From Heloderma charlesbogerti (Eukaryota; Chordata; Lepidosauria; Squamata; Helodermatidae): a DNA stretch of 64,000 nucleotides. The stretch covers positions 744,001 to 808,000 of the forward strand of contig JANEZZ010001850.1 of the NCBI GenBank assembly GCA_026122225.1. Direction: 5' to 3'. Under the pieces are notes generated by a model. That model did no database searches. It was not told the DNA's origin and saw nothing but the letters and a program-made list of their open reading frames with translations. The translations under genes and the position numbers were made by a program. Positions 35,885 through 45,492 of the stretch are shown in pieces. Within the stretch, counting starts at the first letter, position 1, and every line of letters begins with the position of its first letter.

Positions 35885-35985
35885 ACTTGATCCTTAACTG
35901 GAGATGCCAGGGACTGAAACTGGGACGATCTGCATGGCCAATATGTGGTTGACTACTGAGCTGTGATCTATAGCCCTATTTTGCA
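35885..35985 (-). repeat. tRNA-derived SINE head
   Basis: The reverse complement reads 'cacagctcagtagtcaacca' (A-box region), then 'agtttcagtccctggcatct' (B-box region) and 'ccagttaaggatcaa'. It is the same family as the split SINE at 38937. Only the 5' part is present. Confidence 0.7.
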
Positions 35986-36469
35986 TGGATGTAAATTCCC
36001 CTCAACACAACCATTCTGCCCCCTCCCCTTCTGCACCACCACAGTCAGCCAACCCTTGGCAAAACTTAAGGATACTTCATATTCTAGACACCACATGGCA
36101 CAGTTGCAGTACTGCCACTGGTGAAGAATGTAAGAAGAAGCAGGACATGAGTACAGTAGTACCCCCTTGTTCATGTTCCCCGACAAGTGGTATTGAGATG
36201 GATACTACCTCTGATACTGAAGATAATATATAGCCCATCATGACTAGGAACCATCGATAGCCTTATCCTCCATGGCTGGATAAGTTGTGACATCAACCAG
36301 CAAAGAGCTGTATGCTTATGGCACCCACATCTCCCATGTGCTTACTAGGAGGTGTTGTGACTGTTTCAACTAGTTGCAATAGCTTCAGCAGGTGCATTAT
36401 GATATCTGTGTCATGCTGTATCCCATATCCAGATAGGCCTGGGATTCTCAGATAGCTATGTGTGCTTAT

Positions 36470-36508
<39 letters not shown>

Positions 36509-37548
36509 ATGGCAGCAAAGCATCATGGCTTTGTGGGTTATCATGCCGAATATCTACTAAAAGTGTCAATATTCAGGGGTGATGCTTCCATACCCAGCAT
36601 GACTACATAGGATCAGCTATTAAGTTGGAGTGTATAATAGCAGAAAGGTAAACAATATAAACTTCACAGACAACTTACGAAGCCATAAAACACATTTCAT
36701 AACCACAAAAATACACAATTCTCATATAAATGCCATGAGCCAGTGTGGCTGCATGCAGCCCTCCAGGTGGGGCAGCAGGCATGAAGGCACCAGCAAGTCA
36801 GGGCTGCCCAATAGCGCAAAGTTGCTGCACAAAGCCAGCTGGCCTTGCACTTTGCTGGTGCACGCCACCCGGCTGATGTGCAAGAGCCACAGTTGCATAT
36901 GCAAAACAGTACCCTGCTTCTTAGCCCTATTTGTCAAATAAAATGAAACAATCATAGTGTAAAAATGGTGTCACCATCAAGATGCATAAAAATTAATTGT
37001 TAGGAATCATTAAAATTGGCATTAGGTGGTAGTAAGAACAAGAAAAAAATGAAAACTTAATCAAATAGTTAAAAAGGGACCTTGCCACATAAAGGCACTA
37101 ACATACTTATAAGAAAAGCAAGTTAATAACCTCCAGATATCCACAATCCTGGGAAACAAATTGCAATTATAAATGAAAAGGTTATACCAAAATAGTTCAG
37201 AAAGTCCACACATCAACAACCACAAACTCAGCCAGAGGGACAGCACTATGAACATCAACTCAATTCAAGGGTATCAGGCAACATGGCTGAGAGGCTTAGT
37301 TTATATTTATATAGATCACTATAAATTCAGATAATTATATATTTGCTGTCTACCTTTCAGTACATACATTCTCAAATTTCCTAGGATTCCTTGTGCTTAA
37401 TCTCACACAAAGGCCCCAAACACAAATCCTTCCCAAACACAAATCCTAGCTTGTAATCTTTTGACACTTATGGGACACTTTTCAATATTCCCATCTCTTA
37501 TACTTTCTGAATAGCCTTCTCAATGAAGGTTTTAAGTTCCTCTGTATT
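35986..37548. other. Unassigned intronic sequence with (GT)n
   Basis: No gene recognised. A perfect (GT)n tract lies at 36472-36506. Confidence 0.5.
36472..36506. repeat. (GT)n microsatellite
   Basis: About 17 uninterrupted TG units. Confidence 0.95.
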
Positions 37549-37552
37549 CTTA

Positions 37553-37993
37553 TGTTGCAGAACCCAGAGTCAGAGAGACCACGGAGTGAAGGAAAAAGAG
37601 ATTCTTTATTTAACGCGCGGGCTTAAGGCTGGAATCATTTCCAAAGAGCCAGAAGCCCCGAAATACATCAGCACATTGGTTTTATAGACATTGTGACACA
37701 TATGAAACGGCTCCTCCTCCCCCTCCCACGTGGGGTTGCAGTCCTCAACATTTCTTCTCCTAGCACCATTGTTTATAATACAAGAACTGGGTTATAAGGT
37801 AGCCATGATAAGGAGAGAACAGAAGAGAACAGCAGAGAACAAGATATACAATTGTATGACCTTTGACAAGATAAGGAATTCCTGTGTCTCATCAGCTTAC
37901 AACAATATATTCAAGGGAGAAAGAGCTCAGCAAGAACATGAAGCATGAGACTGCATGAGGCTACTTAGTCTGACCCCCGATATGGCTGCTACA
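37553..37993 (-). mobile_element. Endogenous retrovirus-type solo LTR with 4-bp TSD
   Basis: A 441-bp LTR lies on the - strand. It starts TGTAGCAGCC and ends TTCTGCAACA, flanked by a perfect 4-bp duplication CTTA at 37549-37552 and 37994-37997. In element orientation a TATAAAA box (37680-37686) is followed about 70 bp later by AATAAA (37605-37610). A U5-like end with a ggtctctctgactctgg stretch comes next. The layout and 4-bp TSD fit gammaretrovirus-like ERVs. No internal gag, pol or env is present, so this is a recombined solo LTR. Confidence 0.85.
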
Positions 37994-38120
37994 CTTAAGC
38001 GACATGAATGTGTGTGTTTTTTCCTACACACACATTTTTGTTGTTTTCATTGCAAGAACAGCAAAGATGCCTGTGGCACCTTAAAGGCTAAGGCCCAGTT
38101 CACATTTGCAGAATCTTACC

Positions 38121-38332
38121 CAGTGGAGGTTCATGGCTCCGATGTCAGGGAGGCTGTGGATCCTCCCTAGGATTCAGTCAGAACTCTAAAGGAGCTATCC
38201 AAGGTGCTGAACCAAGTGTGGAGGCCTATCCCCAAAATAGGTTCAGCACCTTGGACAGCTTCTGTAGAGTTCTGACGGAAATCCAGAGCAGATTTACAGC
38301 CCCACTGAGATCAGAGCCACTAGCCTCCACTG
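38121..38332. mobile_element. Foldback hAT-type MITE, copy B, perfect 8-bp TSD
   Basis: 212-bp near-palindrome beginning CAGTGGAGG and ending CCTCCACTG, flanked by perfect ATCTTACC at 38113-38120 and 38333-38340. The interior matches copy A at 19752: aggctgtggatcc, agaactctaaaggagct, aaaataggttcagcacc. Classic hAT signature, no transposase. Confidence 0.92.
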
Positions 38333-38540
38333 ATCTTACCCCACCCATAAGTACCTTGGGAGTGCACCAGTGCTGCACAGCCAGGCTTCACTCACACAAA
38401 AGCACCTTTTTCAAGAATCTGCTCCTTCATGCTGGGGCTGGAAGTGTGGCTGCTGCAATGCATACCTACCCAATGGTATGAAAAGGGGGGCCTCACATTG
38501 TACACATTGCAGCAGCTGTGCACATAGACCTAAGCCACAG

Positions 38541-38675
38541 TCAGGCAGAAGGTAGATCTCCAGATGTTTTGGATTTCAATTCCCATAAGCCCCTGCCAGC
38601 ATTGGCAATGGTCAGGAATGCTGGGAGTTGAAGTCCAAAACATCTGGAGATCTGCCTTCTGTCCACCTCTGACCT
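38541..38675. repeat. Palindromic hAT-type MITE
   Basis: The arms 'gcagaaggtagatctccaga' to 'ttcaattcccataagcccc' are matched by 'aatgctgggagttgaagtcc' to 'ctggagatctgccttctg'. TSD not resolved. Confidence 0.78.
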
Positions 38676-38936
38676 AGAGAGCTCTAGTGCATTGAGTGGG
38701 TTATGTCTGGCTGTGACCTTGTTGGCTGCTGCTGCACACCTGTGAGCAACTCCCGTGAAGGCCAATGTAAATGTGAACCAAACTTAAATCAATTTACTGT
38801 GGCATAAGCTTTTGTGTATTCCTGGTTTATTTTTGGTTGCAACAAACCAACTTGGCTGGTTGCAACAAACCTCAGAAACGGTATGTATATTTGAGATCAT
38901 TTTTCTTCCCTTCTGCTTTCTCTTTTCCTTTGTGTG

Positions 38937-39870
38937 CCTCAGTGGCTGACAATGAAAAAGGTCCCAGGTTCAATCTCTGGCATCTCCAGTTAAAAAAAAC
39001 CAGGTAGCAGGTGATGACAAAGACCCCTGACAGGTCTTTGATAGGCAAGTTGTAGTGCCCCCACTGGAGGAATCCTCCTCAGAGGAAGAGCTGGAGCTCC
39101 CAGAAACCGAGGGCACCCCAGAGTAGTCACTGTCACCAGTCCAGGAGGATCCCAGGCCCTTGGGGGAGATGGCTGCAAGTCCATCCTTGTCAGGGGAAGG
39201 GGGCTCTGCTGCTGAGGCAGAGGATGAGCAGTCCCCTGGCCCCCAGCAGCCTGGTCGCCTCAAGTGACAGGCCAGTAGGGCTCTTGTGAGAAGGAGTGCT
39301 TGCTTGCAAAGAAGGACTCCTCAGGAGAAAGTGACTCCTCATGAGTAGGGCTCTGACCAGAGTGCTCTAAAGTACTATAGCTGGGCCCTGGGTGGGGCAG
39401 CAGGCTTTGGGGTTAGAAGCCTCCAGTGTTTGCCTAGCCCTTGTTGGAAGCAACACTATTCTTCCAGCTCCTGTGCCTTCCACCTTGCCCCCTCCCCTGC
39501 CCTTGTTGTGTGATTGATGCTCCACGCTACTGACCCCTGGACTCCTTCTTGACTCTGCTTCTGGACTGTGTAATGTGTCTGACTGCCTAACAATGTATTG
39601 ACCTCTGCCTGCTATCTCAGTCACTCTTGCCTTAGCCTGACCCCACTTACCTGACTGCTTGCCTGTGCTTTGACCTTTGCCCGCTATCTTGACCACTTCT
39701 ACTTAGCCTGAACCCCACTGGACTGAAACCTGTGTTCTTGACCATTTGCTGGCTTGACTGCCTTGCTTCTTGGTTAACGTGGCACTCCAAGTCTGCTGCA
39801 GTCAGTGCAGGACATAAAGAGCCTGACCTGGTATAAGGTAGCTTCATGTGGTTCTCTTCCCAGGAAAAGC
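38937..39870 (+). repeat. tRNA-derived SINE split by an LTR
   Basis: The left part (38937-39027) reads cctcagtggctgac, aaggtcccaggttcaatctc (B box) and ggcatctccag, ending at caggtagcaggtgatg plus caaagacccc. The right part (39816-39870) has the SINE 3' end 'tggtataaggtagcttcatg'. The two halves belong to one SINE family and are separated by about 790 bp of LTR-like sequence. Confidence 0.65.
39028..39815 (+). mobile_element. Ty3/Gypsy-like solo LTR inserted in a SINE
   Basis: Sequence between the two SINE halves, roughly TGACAGG to AGGACA. Its 5' part could encode an acidic stretch (LEESSSEEELELPE) like chromovirus pol C-termini. The 3' part has repeated ctgac/cttgac phrases typical of squamate Gypsy LTR ends. 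A clean 5-bp TSD was not found, so boundaries are approximate. Confidence 0.5.
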
Positions 39871-41790
39871 CTCCTATGTTAGCAAACTCACATTTGTTAG
39901 TGTTTCTCTTTCCAATTTTTCTGTTTAATGTAGAATAATAAAATTTAAAACCCCAGACCATGTTAAGTTTTTAACATGTATTACTGTAGAGAGTAGTTAA
40001 AAATCATTATTAAATCAATGCATCACTGACCATTGGAAATGCTAATTTTACTATTTCATACTTTAGTGATGAAGAAAAAGAACTGCAAAACATTAATGGG
40101 GAGATTACTGTAATTCATATCTATGCTAGAGAGTTTGATAGCAGAGCAGACTTTGTGGCCATCGTCTGTGAAATGCAAATCGTTTAGGCTGCAATGCAAG
40201 ATACTGCCTTATCCAATTTTACCCTGATATTTCCTAAGACATACACAGTCTTTAGCAGGGTTGGAAACCTATTTCCAGTTGGTTACATTTTTAGGAAACC
40301 TTTAAGGATGACTGAAAAAAAGTTACATTTCTGACAGGGATGTCAACAATTTTCCCGAGACATTTTTCTACTCTTATTGACATTTTTAGTTTCCCTTAAA
40401 CTCCTTAGGTACTTGTTCACACAGGAATACCTGGATTCACCTCAAATTTCCTAGATGGGGTATATGAAGCTTCCCACACATTCCATAGAAATTCTCTCAG
40501 AGTTACTTTGATGCTTTGTCTTACTAAGGATGTTCACATAACATCTCCTCCATGTGTTGACTGGATGTGTGAGAGGGATTGGGACTGAGCCCGCTAGCCA
40601 CACCAGCTGCACATTAACAGATTTGCCATCCATGACCCTCCAGCAGCCACACCAGCATTGGTGTAAAGAGGTACTACACGTCTGCCACTGTATACAAATA
40701 GATCCCTTCTCAAGGACACTAAAGACAGTGCTAGCTCTGGGCTTTTGAGGGCCTCAGGCAAGACACCTTCAATGGGCCCCCTCCCTCGGCGAGTCTCGCC
40801 ATTGTCACCAGCTGCTCTTGCTCCTTATCCTCCTTCTCATCACTGCTATCATTTGCTTGCTTGACATGCAGAGAGCCAGTGAGCAAGGAGGTCATAACAT
40901 CTACTGCTTCTGCTTCTCCCCAATAGAGTGAGAGGCAGGTGAACAAGCAGGATGCAATGGTGGAGCAAGTCCAAGGGGCTCTTGTCAGTGGGCCCTTGCT
41001 GGGCTGTGGTCCCTTGGTAAGTGCCCAACAATACCTACTCTTGATGCTGGCTATGGCTGAACACACAGTCACTGGAGAGGGCATGGCCGTGCAACATTGG
41101 GGCTTGGAGGTACAGTCCCACTGCTACCTCCACAGGTAAATGCAATGTGTGCAAGGAGCTTGAGTGAAAACACCTGCTGCTCGTATGAACATACAAGTTT
41201 GTCCTGTATTCTACTTTAGTTCAAATTAGGTGGCAGCTTTTGTGATGTATGGGCACCCCCCTGAGAAATTTGCTAACCTTTCTTTTGAGATTCTTTGAAT
41301 TCCCCCTGCCAAACTCCTATACATGAGCGCAACCTTTCAAAGTCTATTCTATTTTTTTTTCAAAACTCTGAGTCAAGCCTCTTTTTCAGTAAACCACTAA
41401 ACCTCATTTTCTAGCTTTTCCTCATATCAAAAGTGAAATTCTCTTTAACTCTCCACTGGCTAGCTGTTCCCTAGAATTCTGTGCCTTTCTTGCAAATGCA
41501 GGTATAATTCCATTTTCATTCAAAAATACAGTAAAGTCACATACCTAGCATCACAGTGTTCCCCAGCACATAGAAGCTTAACCTTATTTGTGGGCCTACC
41601 TTAGACAACAGGGAACATAACTTTTAATTTCAACAAAGTTAAAGAAAAAGGGAAAAAAATTATGTCCTCCTTGAGCATCTAGTAGGCTATCAAACAGCCC
41701 TAACTTGCTGTGTGAGCATTTTCAGGGCCATTTCAGAGATCCAAAACAATACATTTGGTTGAGATACACATATACTTCCTCTGGATGGAA
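39871..41790. other. Unassigned intronic sequence
   Basis: No gene recognised. 40730-41150 is C/G-richer and may be an old DNA element, but no termini could be matched. Confidence 0.45.
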
Positions 41791-42134
41791 CTAGGGCTGA
41801 TCTACACTTACTGGTTTTTTCGCTTCCAATGCAGTTTCACCATCCGTCTTTCACACTATGCAGTATCCACCTCGAATTGGACCCGGAATTTCCTGCTTCT
41901 GTGCTCCCGCTTTCAATACCCCGATATCCCGGTATTTCCCCTTAACGTGCTCTGATTTTCCGCCTTCGCTACCATATCTGGTCGTAGTCCCCTCCCCTGC
42001 CTGTCCATATATGGTGGTGTTTGTATTTCCCTCCTGTCTGATCACAGCTCTCGACGGCCCCATGTCATCTTCTGGTTACTGATCGCATAGCTTCCTCAGC
42101 CCTCAATGTTTCTTCAGCAACAAGCAAAGGGCTG

Positions 42135-42225
42135 GACGTGCCCATGCTTGTCTGATCTCAGAAGTTAAGCTGGGTAGGCCCCGGTCAGTAGTTGGATGGG
42201 TGACTGCCTGGGTTCCTGCACTGAG
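42135..42225 (+). repeat. 5S rRNA-derived sequence
   Basis: 'cttgtctgatctcagaag', 'ttaagctgggtaggccccgg' and 'gtagttggatgggtgactgc' follow the middle and 3' half of vertebrate 5S rRNA, including box A-like (agttaagctggg) and box C-like (ggatgggtgac) promoter parts. The first third of 5S is missing, so it is not a functional rRNA gene. Squamates have 5S-headed SINEs, and this may derive from one. Confidence 0.8.
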
Positions 42226-42608
42226 CTGGGGGCTGTTCTAACCTTTTAAATGAGACTAAGTTTTACCTCCTTCTATCCCTCGCTTCAGCTTAAAAAAAAA
42301 AATTAAGGCATTATCTTCGAAGAATCATGGCTTCTCTGTGATTTTTTTTTTCTAATTCAGGCATGATCTTTGAAGATTCGAAGCTTCACATCTTCAAATC
42401 TTTGAATCTTCAAAGATCATGCCGGAATTAGGGGGAAAAAAATAGCGGAGAAGCCACAATTCTTCGAAGATAACACCTTAATTTTTTTTTAAAAGCTGAA
42501 GCACGGGATAGAAGGGGGTAAAACAGTCTCATTTGAAGGGATAGAACAACCCCCTGCTCAATGCAGGAAGCCTGATTCCCAGGCAGTCGCCCATTCAACT
42601 ACTGACTG
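42175..42608. repeat. 434-bp palindrome with 5S-like arms
   Basis: Long inverted repeat centred near 42391. The inner arms 42361-42379 and 42404-42422 are perfect (gcatgatctttgaagattc). Moving outward, catggcttctc..., ttaaggcattatcttcgaag and ttctatccctcgcttcagc are matched by diverged inverses. The outermost portions repeat the 5S-like tail (gtcagtagttggatggg on the left, its inverse at 42590-42607). Confidence 0.88.
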
Positions 42609-43545
42609 GGCCAACGTGAAGCTTCGAATCTTCGAAGATGCCAGCAGCCCCCCAAAATGTGAGCGCTGGGTGCCACCACCATTGCCCCTGTTCCTCGTGC
42701 CAGCTGTCAAGGGCTGGTGCGGGGAAAAGAGCATTGGCAGACACCCCCCAGCTGCTCGCCCTGGCCTCCAGCAGGGGGGGGGGGAGAAGAGGATAGGTGC
42801 CTCCTTCTTCCCTCCACCCCCACCTGCTACAGCGGTGATAGCAAGGGACAAGCTGGTCATTTTCCCCAAGGCCAGGAAAACATGCGGAAAACGACAAGCC
42901 TCTCCCGCGCCACTGCCATGCGGTGGGCGTGGAATCAGGAGAAACAGGAAGAGTTTCTGATCCTCCAATGAGAGCTGCCATCTTTAAGAGCAGGAAAACA
43001 GCACAGCGCTCAAGTGTGAACCAAGCTCATGCATTCGACGAAGCACCGCAAAGGGGAGAATAGCTGAGTGTGGATAATCACGTTTTAATGTGAGAGCATT
43101 TAACCCGACAGGACACCAAATTCATTGTGATGGTGGGTGCAATGTAGATCGGCCCCTAGTTTCGTTTGTGAAGCAGTAACATTGACTCTCTGGTGACCAT
43201 GCGGACACCTTGGCTTCATGGAGGACAGTGATATGTAGGCTGTGACCAGGCTGATGGACATGAAGATGACACACTATTTAGAGGGAGAAAACTCAAAACT
43301 GCCCCAAGCTTGTGAAACTGATAAGGATGAAAGTGGTGATGACTCCTGCAAACTCTATACTAATAATTAGCTTCTGTTTATGACACCTGCTCCAAGCTCA
43401 GGCTGTAGTATACTTTTAAAAAAGCAACTGGGATAGGAAGATGAGGGCTGATCCTCATGCATTATGGCTTGGGTTGCCAAGTAGTTAATCAGGATTTGCT
43501 CTAATCCTATTCCCTCCCTAGGTGTAGGCTGACCCCTGTTGGTGC

Positions 43546-43609
43546 AGGGGTAGGCAACCTGGTGGCCTCTAGATATTTGGTTTGGAACTCCATCAGCCCA
43601 ACCTCTAGA
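43546..43609. repeat. Half MITE
   Basis: caggggtaggcaacctggtg, gcctctagatatttgg, aactccatcagccc: one arm of a 43618-type MITE. The other arm is lacking. Confidence 0.6.
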
Positions 43610-43617
43610 TTCTAGAG

Positions 43618-43753
43618 TAGGGGTGGGCAACTTTTGGCCTTCCATATATTTTGGCCTACAATTCCCATCATCTCTCCCTATTGGCTATGCTGGGTAGGGC
43701 TGATGAGAGCTGTGGCCCTCCAGATGTATTGGCTTACAAGTTGCCTACCCCTG
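43618..43753. mobile_element. Palindromic hAT MITE with perfect 8-bp TSD
   Basis: 136 bp. The arms taggggtgggcaacttttgg and ttgcctacccctg are inverse. The interior carries caattcccatcatctctccc and its counterpart. Flanked by perfect TTCTAGAG at 43610-43617 and 43754-43761. Confidence 0.9.
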
Positions 43754-43761
43754 TTCTAGAG

Positions 43762-44598
43762 GGTACCAGGGTGCCTACTCTTGGCTAGAGAATAATCAGT
43801 TTTCTTGCCCCAGGGTTCCCTATCTGAAAAAAAGGCCCAGCTGCATGTCCCCACCTCCCAGATGATAGAAGAGGATTGTCCAGAGAAGCTTCTGGGAGCT
43901 TGCAAAGTCCTGGCCACTTCCTGCTTCTAGAATCAAGGTATATGCAATGCTCATCTATAACTTTCCACATCATCAAATGTAGCATAGAACTCAAACAAAG
44001 GCCATCTGCAATACCATTTTATAAAATATAAACAACACAGTAGGCATTTTATAAAATCCCTTATCCAAACTGGCAACAATGCAGGCCTGAGAAGACTTTT
44101 CCCTAAATTAGAATTTAGCCACCTCATTCTCAACTGTAAATAGCAATTGTGAAATTTACGTGCCAAGTTCTGGGTGCATTTGTGTAACTGGAGCATCTGG
44201 CTCTTTGGCAGAAACTGCAGACAAATCTATTGCCAACTGTGGATTGCCCTCCTGGTCTCACGCATAATATGACAATGCTGGCAGGCAACTTTGTCTTCCT
44301 TAATGCCATCTTATTGTTAATGTGCTTTGACTTCAGTGAATTTTGCATTTATCTATTTTGAACTGTGTTCAGAAGAATGCTCTTCCAGGACCTCGTCTGT
44401 GCCCCATTATGGTCTACTATAACGATGAGTTGACCTTGGTAACAAAAACAACAACTCTAATATATTGTTCCTTAAAATTGCACCTTCTTGAAATGAGATA
44501 ACATAACTCCCTCCCTATTTTCCTCTCCCCTCTTCCCTCTCCCCATTCTTTCAGACCTAAAATCATTTGTCAACAGCACATGTTCCAAATCAGGTGTG
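43762..44598. other. Unassigned intronic sequence
   Basis: No recognisable gene or element. Confidence 0.5.
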
Positions 44599-44770
44599 GG
44601 GAACCTGTGGCCTTCAGATTTTATTGGATTCTAATTCCCGTCAGCCCCATCTGCATTGCCAATAGCTACGGATGATGGAAGAGTGCTCCAGATGTGTTGA
44701 ACTACAACTCCCACCATTCCTGTCCATTTGCCGTGCTAGCTGGGGATGAAGGGAGCTGTATGACAAACTC
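44599..44770. repeat. Degraded MITE pair
   Basis: 'aggtgtggggaacctgtggc' starts one arm of a 43618-type MITE. 'gctccagatgtgttgaacta' and 'caactcccaccattcc' are arm sequence of the related 4939 type. Diverged, no TSD. Confidence 0.55.
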
Positions 44771-44950
44771 CTACTTTTGATGTCATTCCACAGTGCCCCC
44801 TAGAGCATCTGGTCAGTTGGAACCCTGCTGGGCAATCTGAACAGCTTTATCTAGCCTTATCTCACTTCTTTGTCCTCCAAAATGTGAACAAAACCGCAAT
44901 CCCTTTTCTTGAATTGGTTGACTGGTTCCAGCCACCTTGGGCTTTTGGTA

Positions 44951-45492
44951 GGCCCTGTTTACACAACACTTTTTTTAGTTATGCTTTTTTTTTGCTAACC
45001 ATGGTGGCTTAGCGTGTCGTGTGGTGGGAGAAAACCACATTCCGCATGGTTACTAAGGCACTCTGGGTAACCATCCCCTGCAATAGGGTTAAGGGGCCCC
45101 GGGGAGGCTTACCGCATCATCTGTCAGGCAACCTGGTGGTTAAAACGGGCTTCAGATGACTTCCAGGCTGCGGCCATAGAGTCCACTGGTTAGAGTGTCC
45201 ACTACTTCAGGTGACACTCTAGCTGCCACAGACTTTCTCGATAGTTGTGTGGCCATTCAGGACAATGGGATGGCCGCTGGGAACCTGTTCATGCCACAGA
45301 GGATGTCGGGATGCACACAAACCACACAGGTAGGCTCATCCGGTAACTACGGGGGTGGTAGTGGTAGTGAAACCATGTGGTGCTGTGTGGTTCCCAGTCA
45401 GGTGGTGGGCCCATGTGTAGTGATTTCGCTAATCCTCCCCCCCTCCGTAGTTACCCTAACTACCCTCCCCCTGTGTGCGTGTGAACAGGCCC
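44951..45492. mobile_element. 542-bp non-autonomous DNA element
   Basis: Inverted termini ggccctgtttacacaacac and gggcctgttcacacgcac, with 3-bp flanks gta and tta. The termini resemble those of the foldback at 22910 (ggcctgttcacatgctgac). No transposase. The open frame at 45195-45560 has no recognised domain. Confidence 0.6.

Larger units (their letters stand above)
41794..43155. mobile_element. 1,362-bp Harbinger-like non-autonomous DNA element
   Basis: Inverted termini GGGCTGATCTACACT (left) and GGGCCGATCTACATT (right, reverse complement), flanked by a 3-bp duplication CTA at 41791-41793 and 43156-43158. A 3-bp CTA target and GGGC termini fit PIF/Harbinger-type transposons. It carries a 434-bp 5S-bearing palindrome at 42175-42608 and a GC-rich block at 42620-42960. 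The open frames there show no known domain, and I see no transposase. Confidence 0.75.

Noticed and set aside
42135..42225. Functional 5S rRNA gene
   Set aside because: Only the middle and 3' part is present, it is diverged, and it is embedded in a palindrome and a transposon.
42558..42981. Overlapping frames of about 85-136 codons on both strands
   Set aside because: The block is GC-rich transposon interior, frames exist in several phases at once, and no motif is recognisable.
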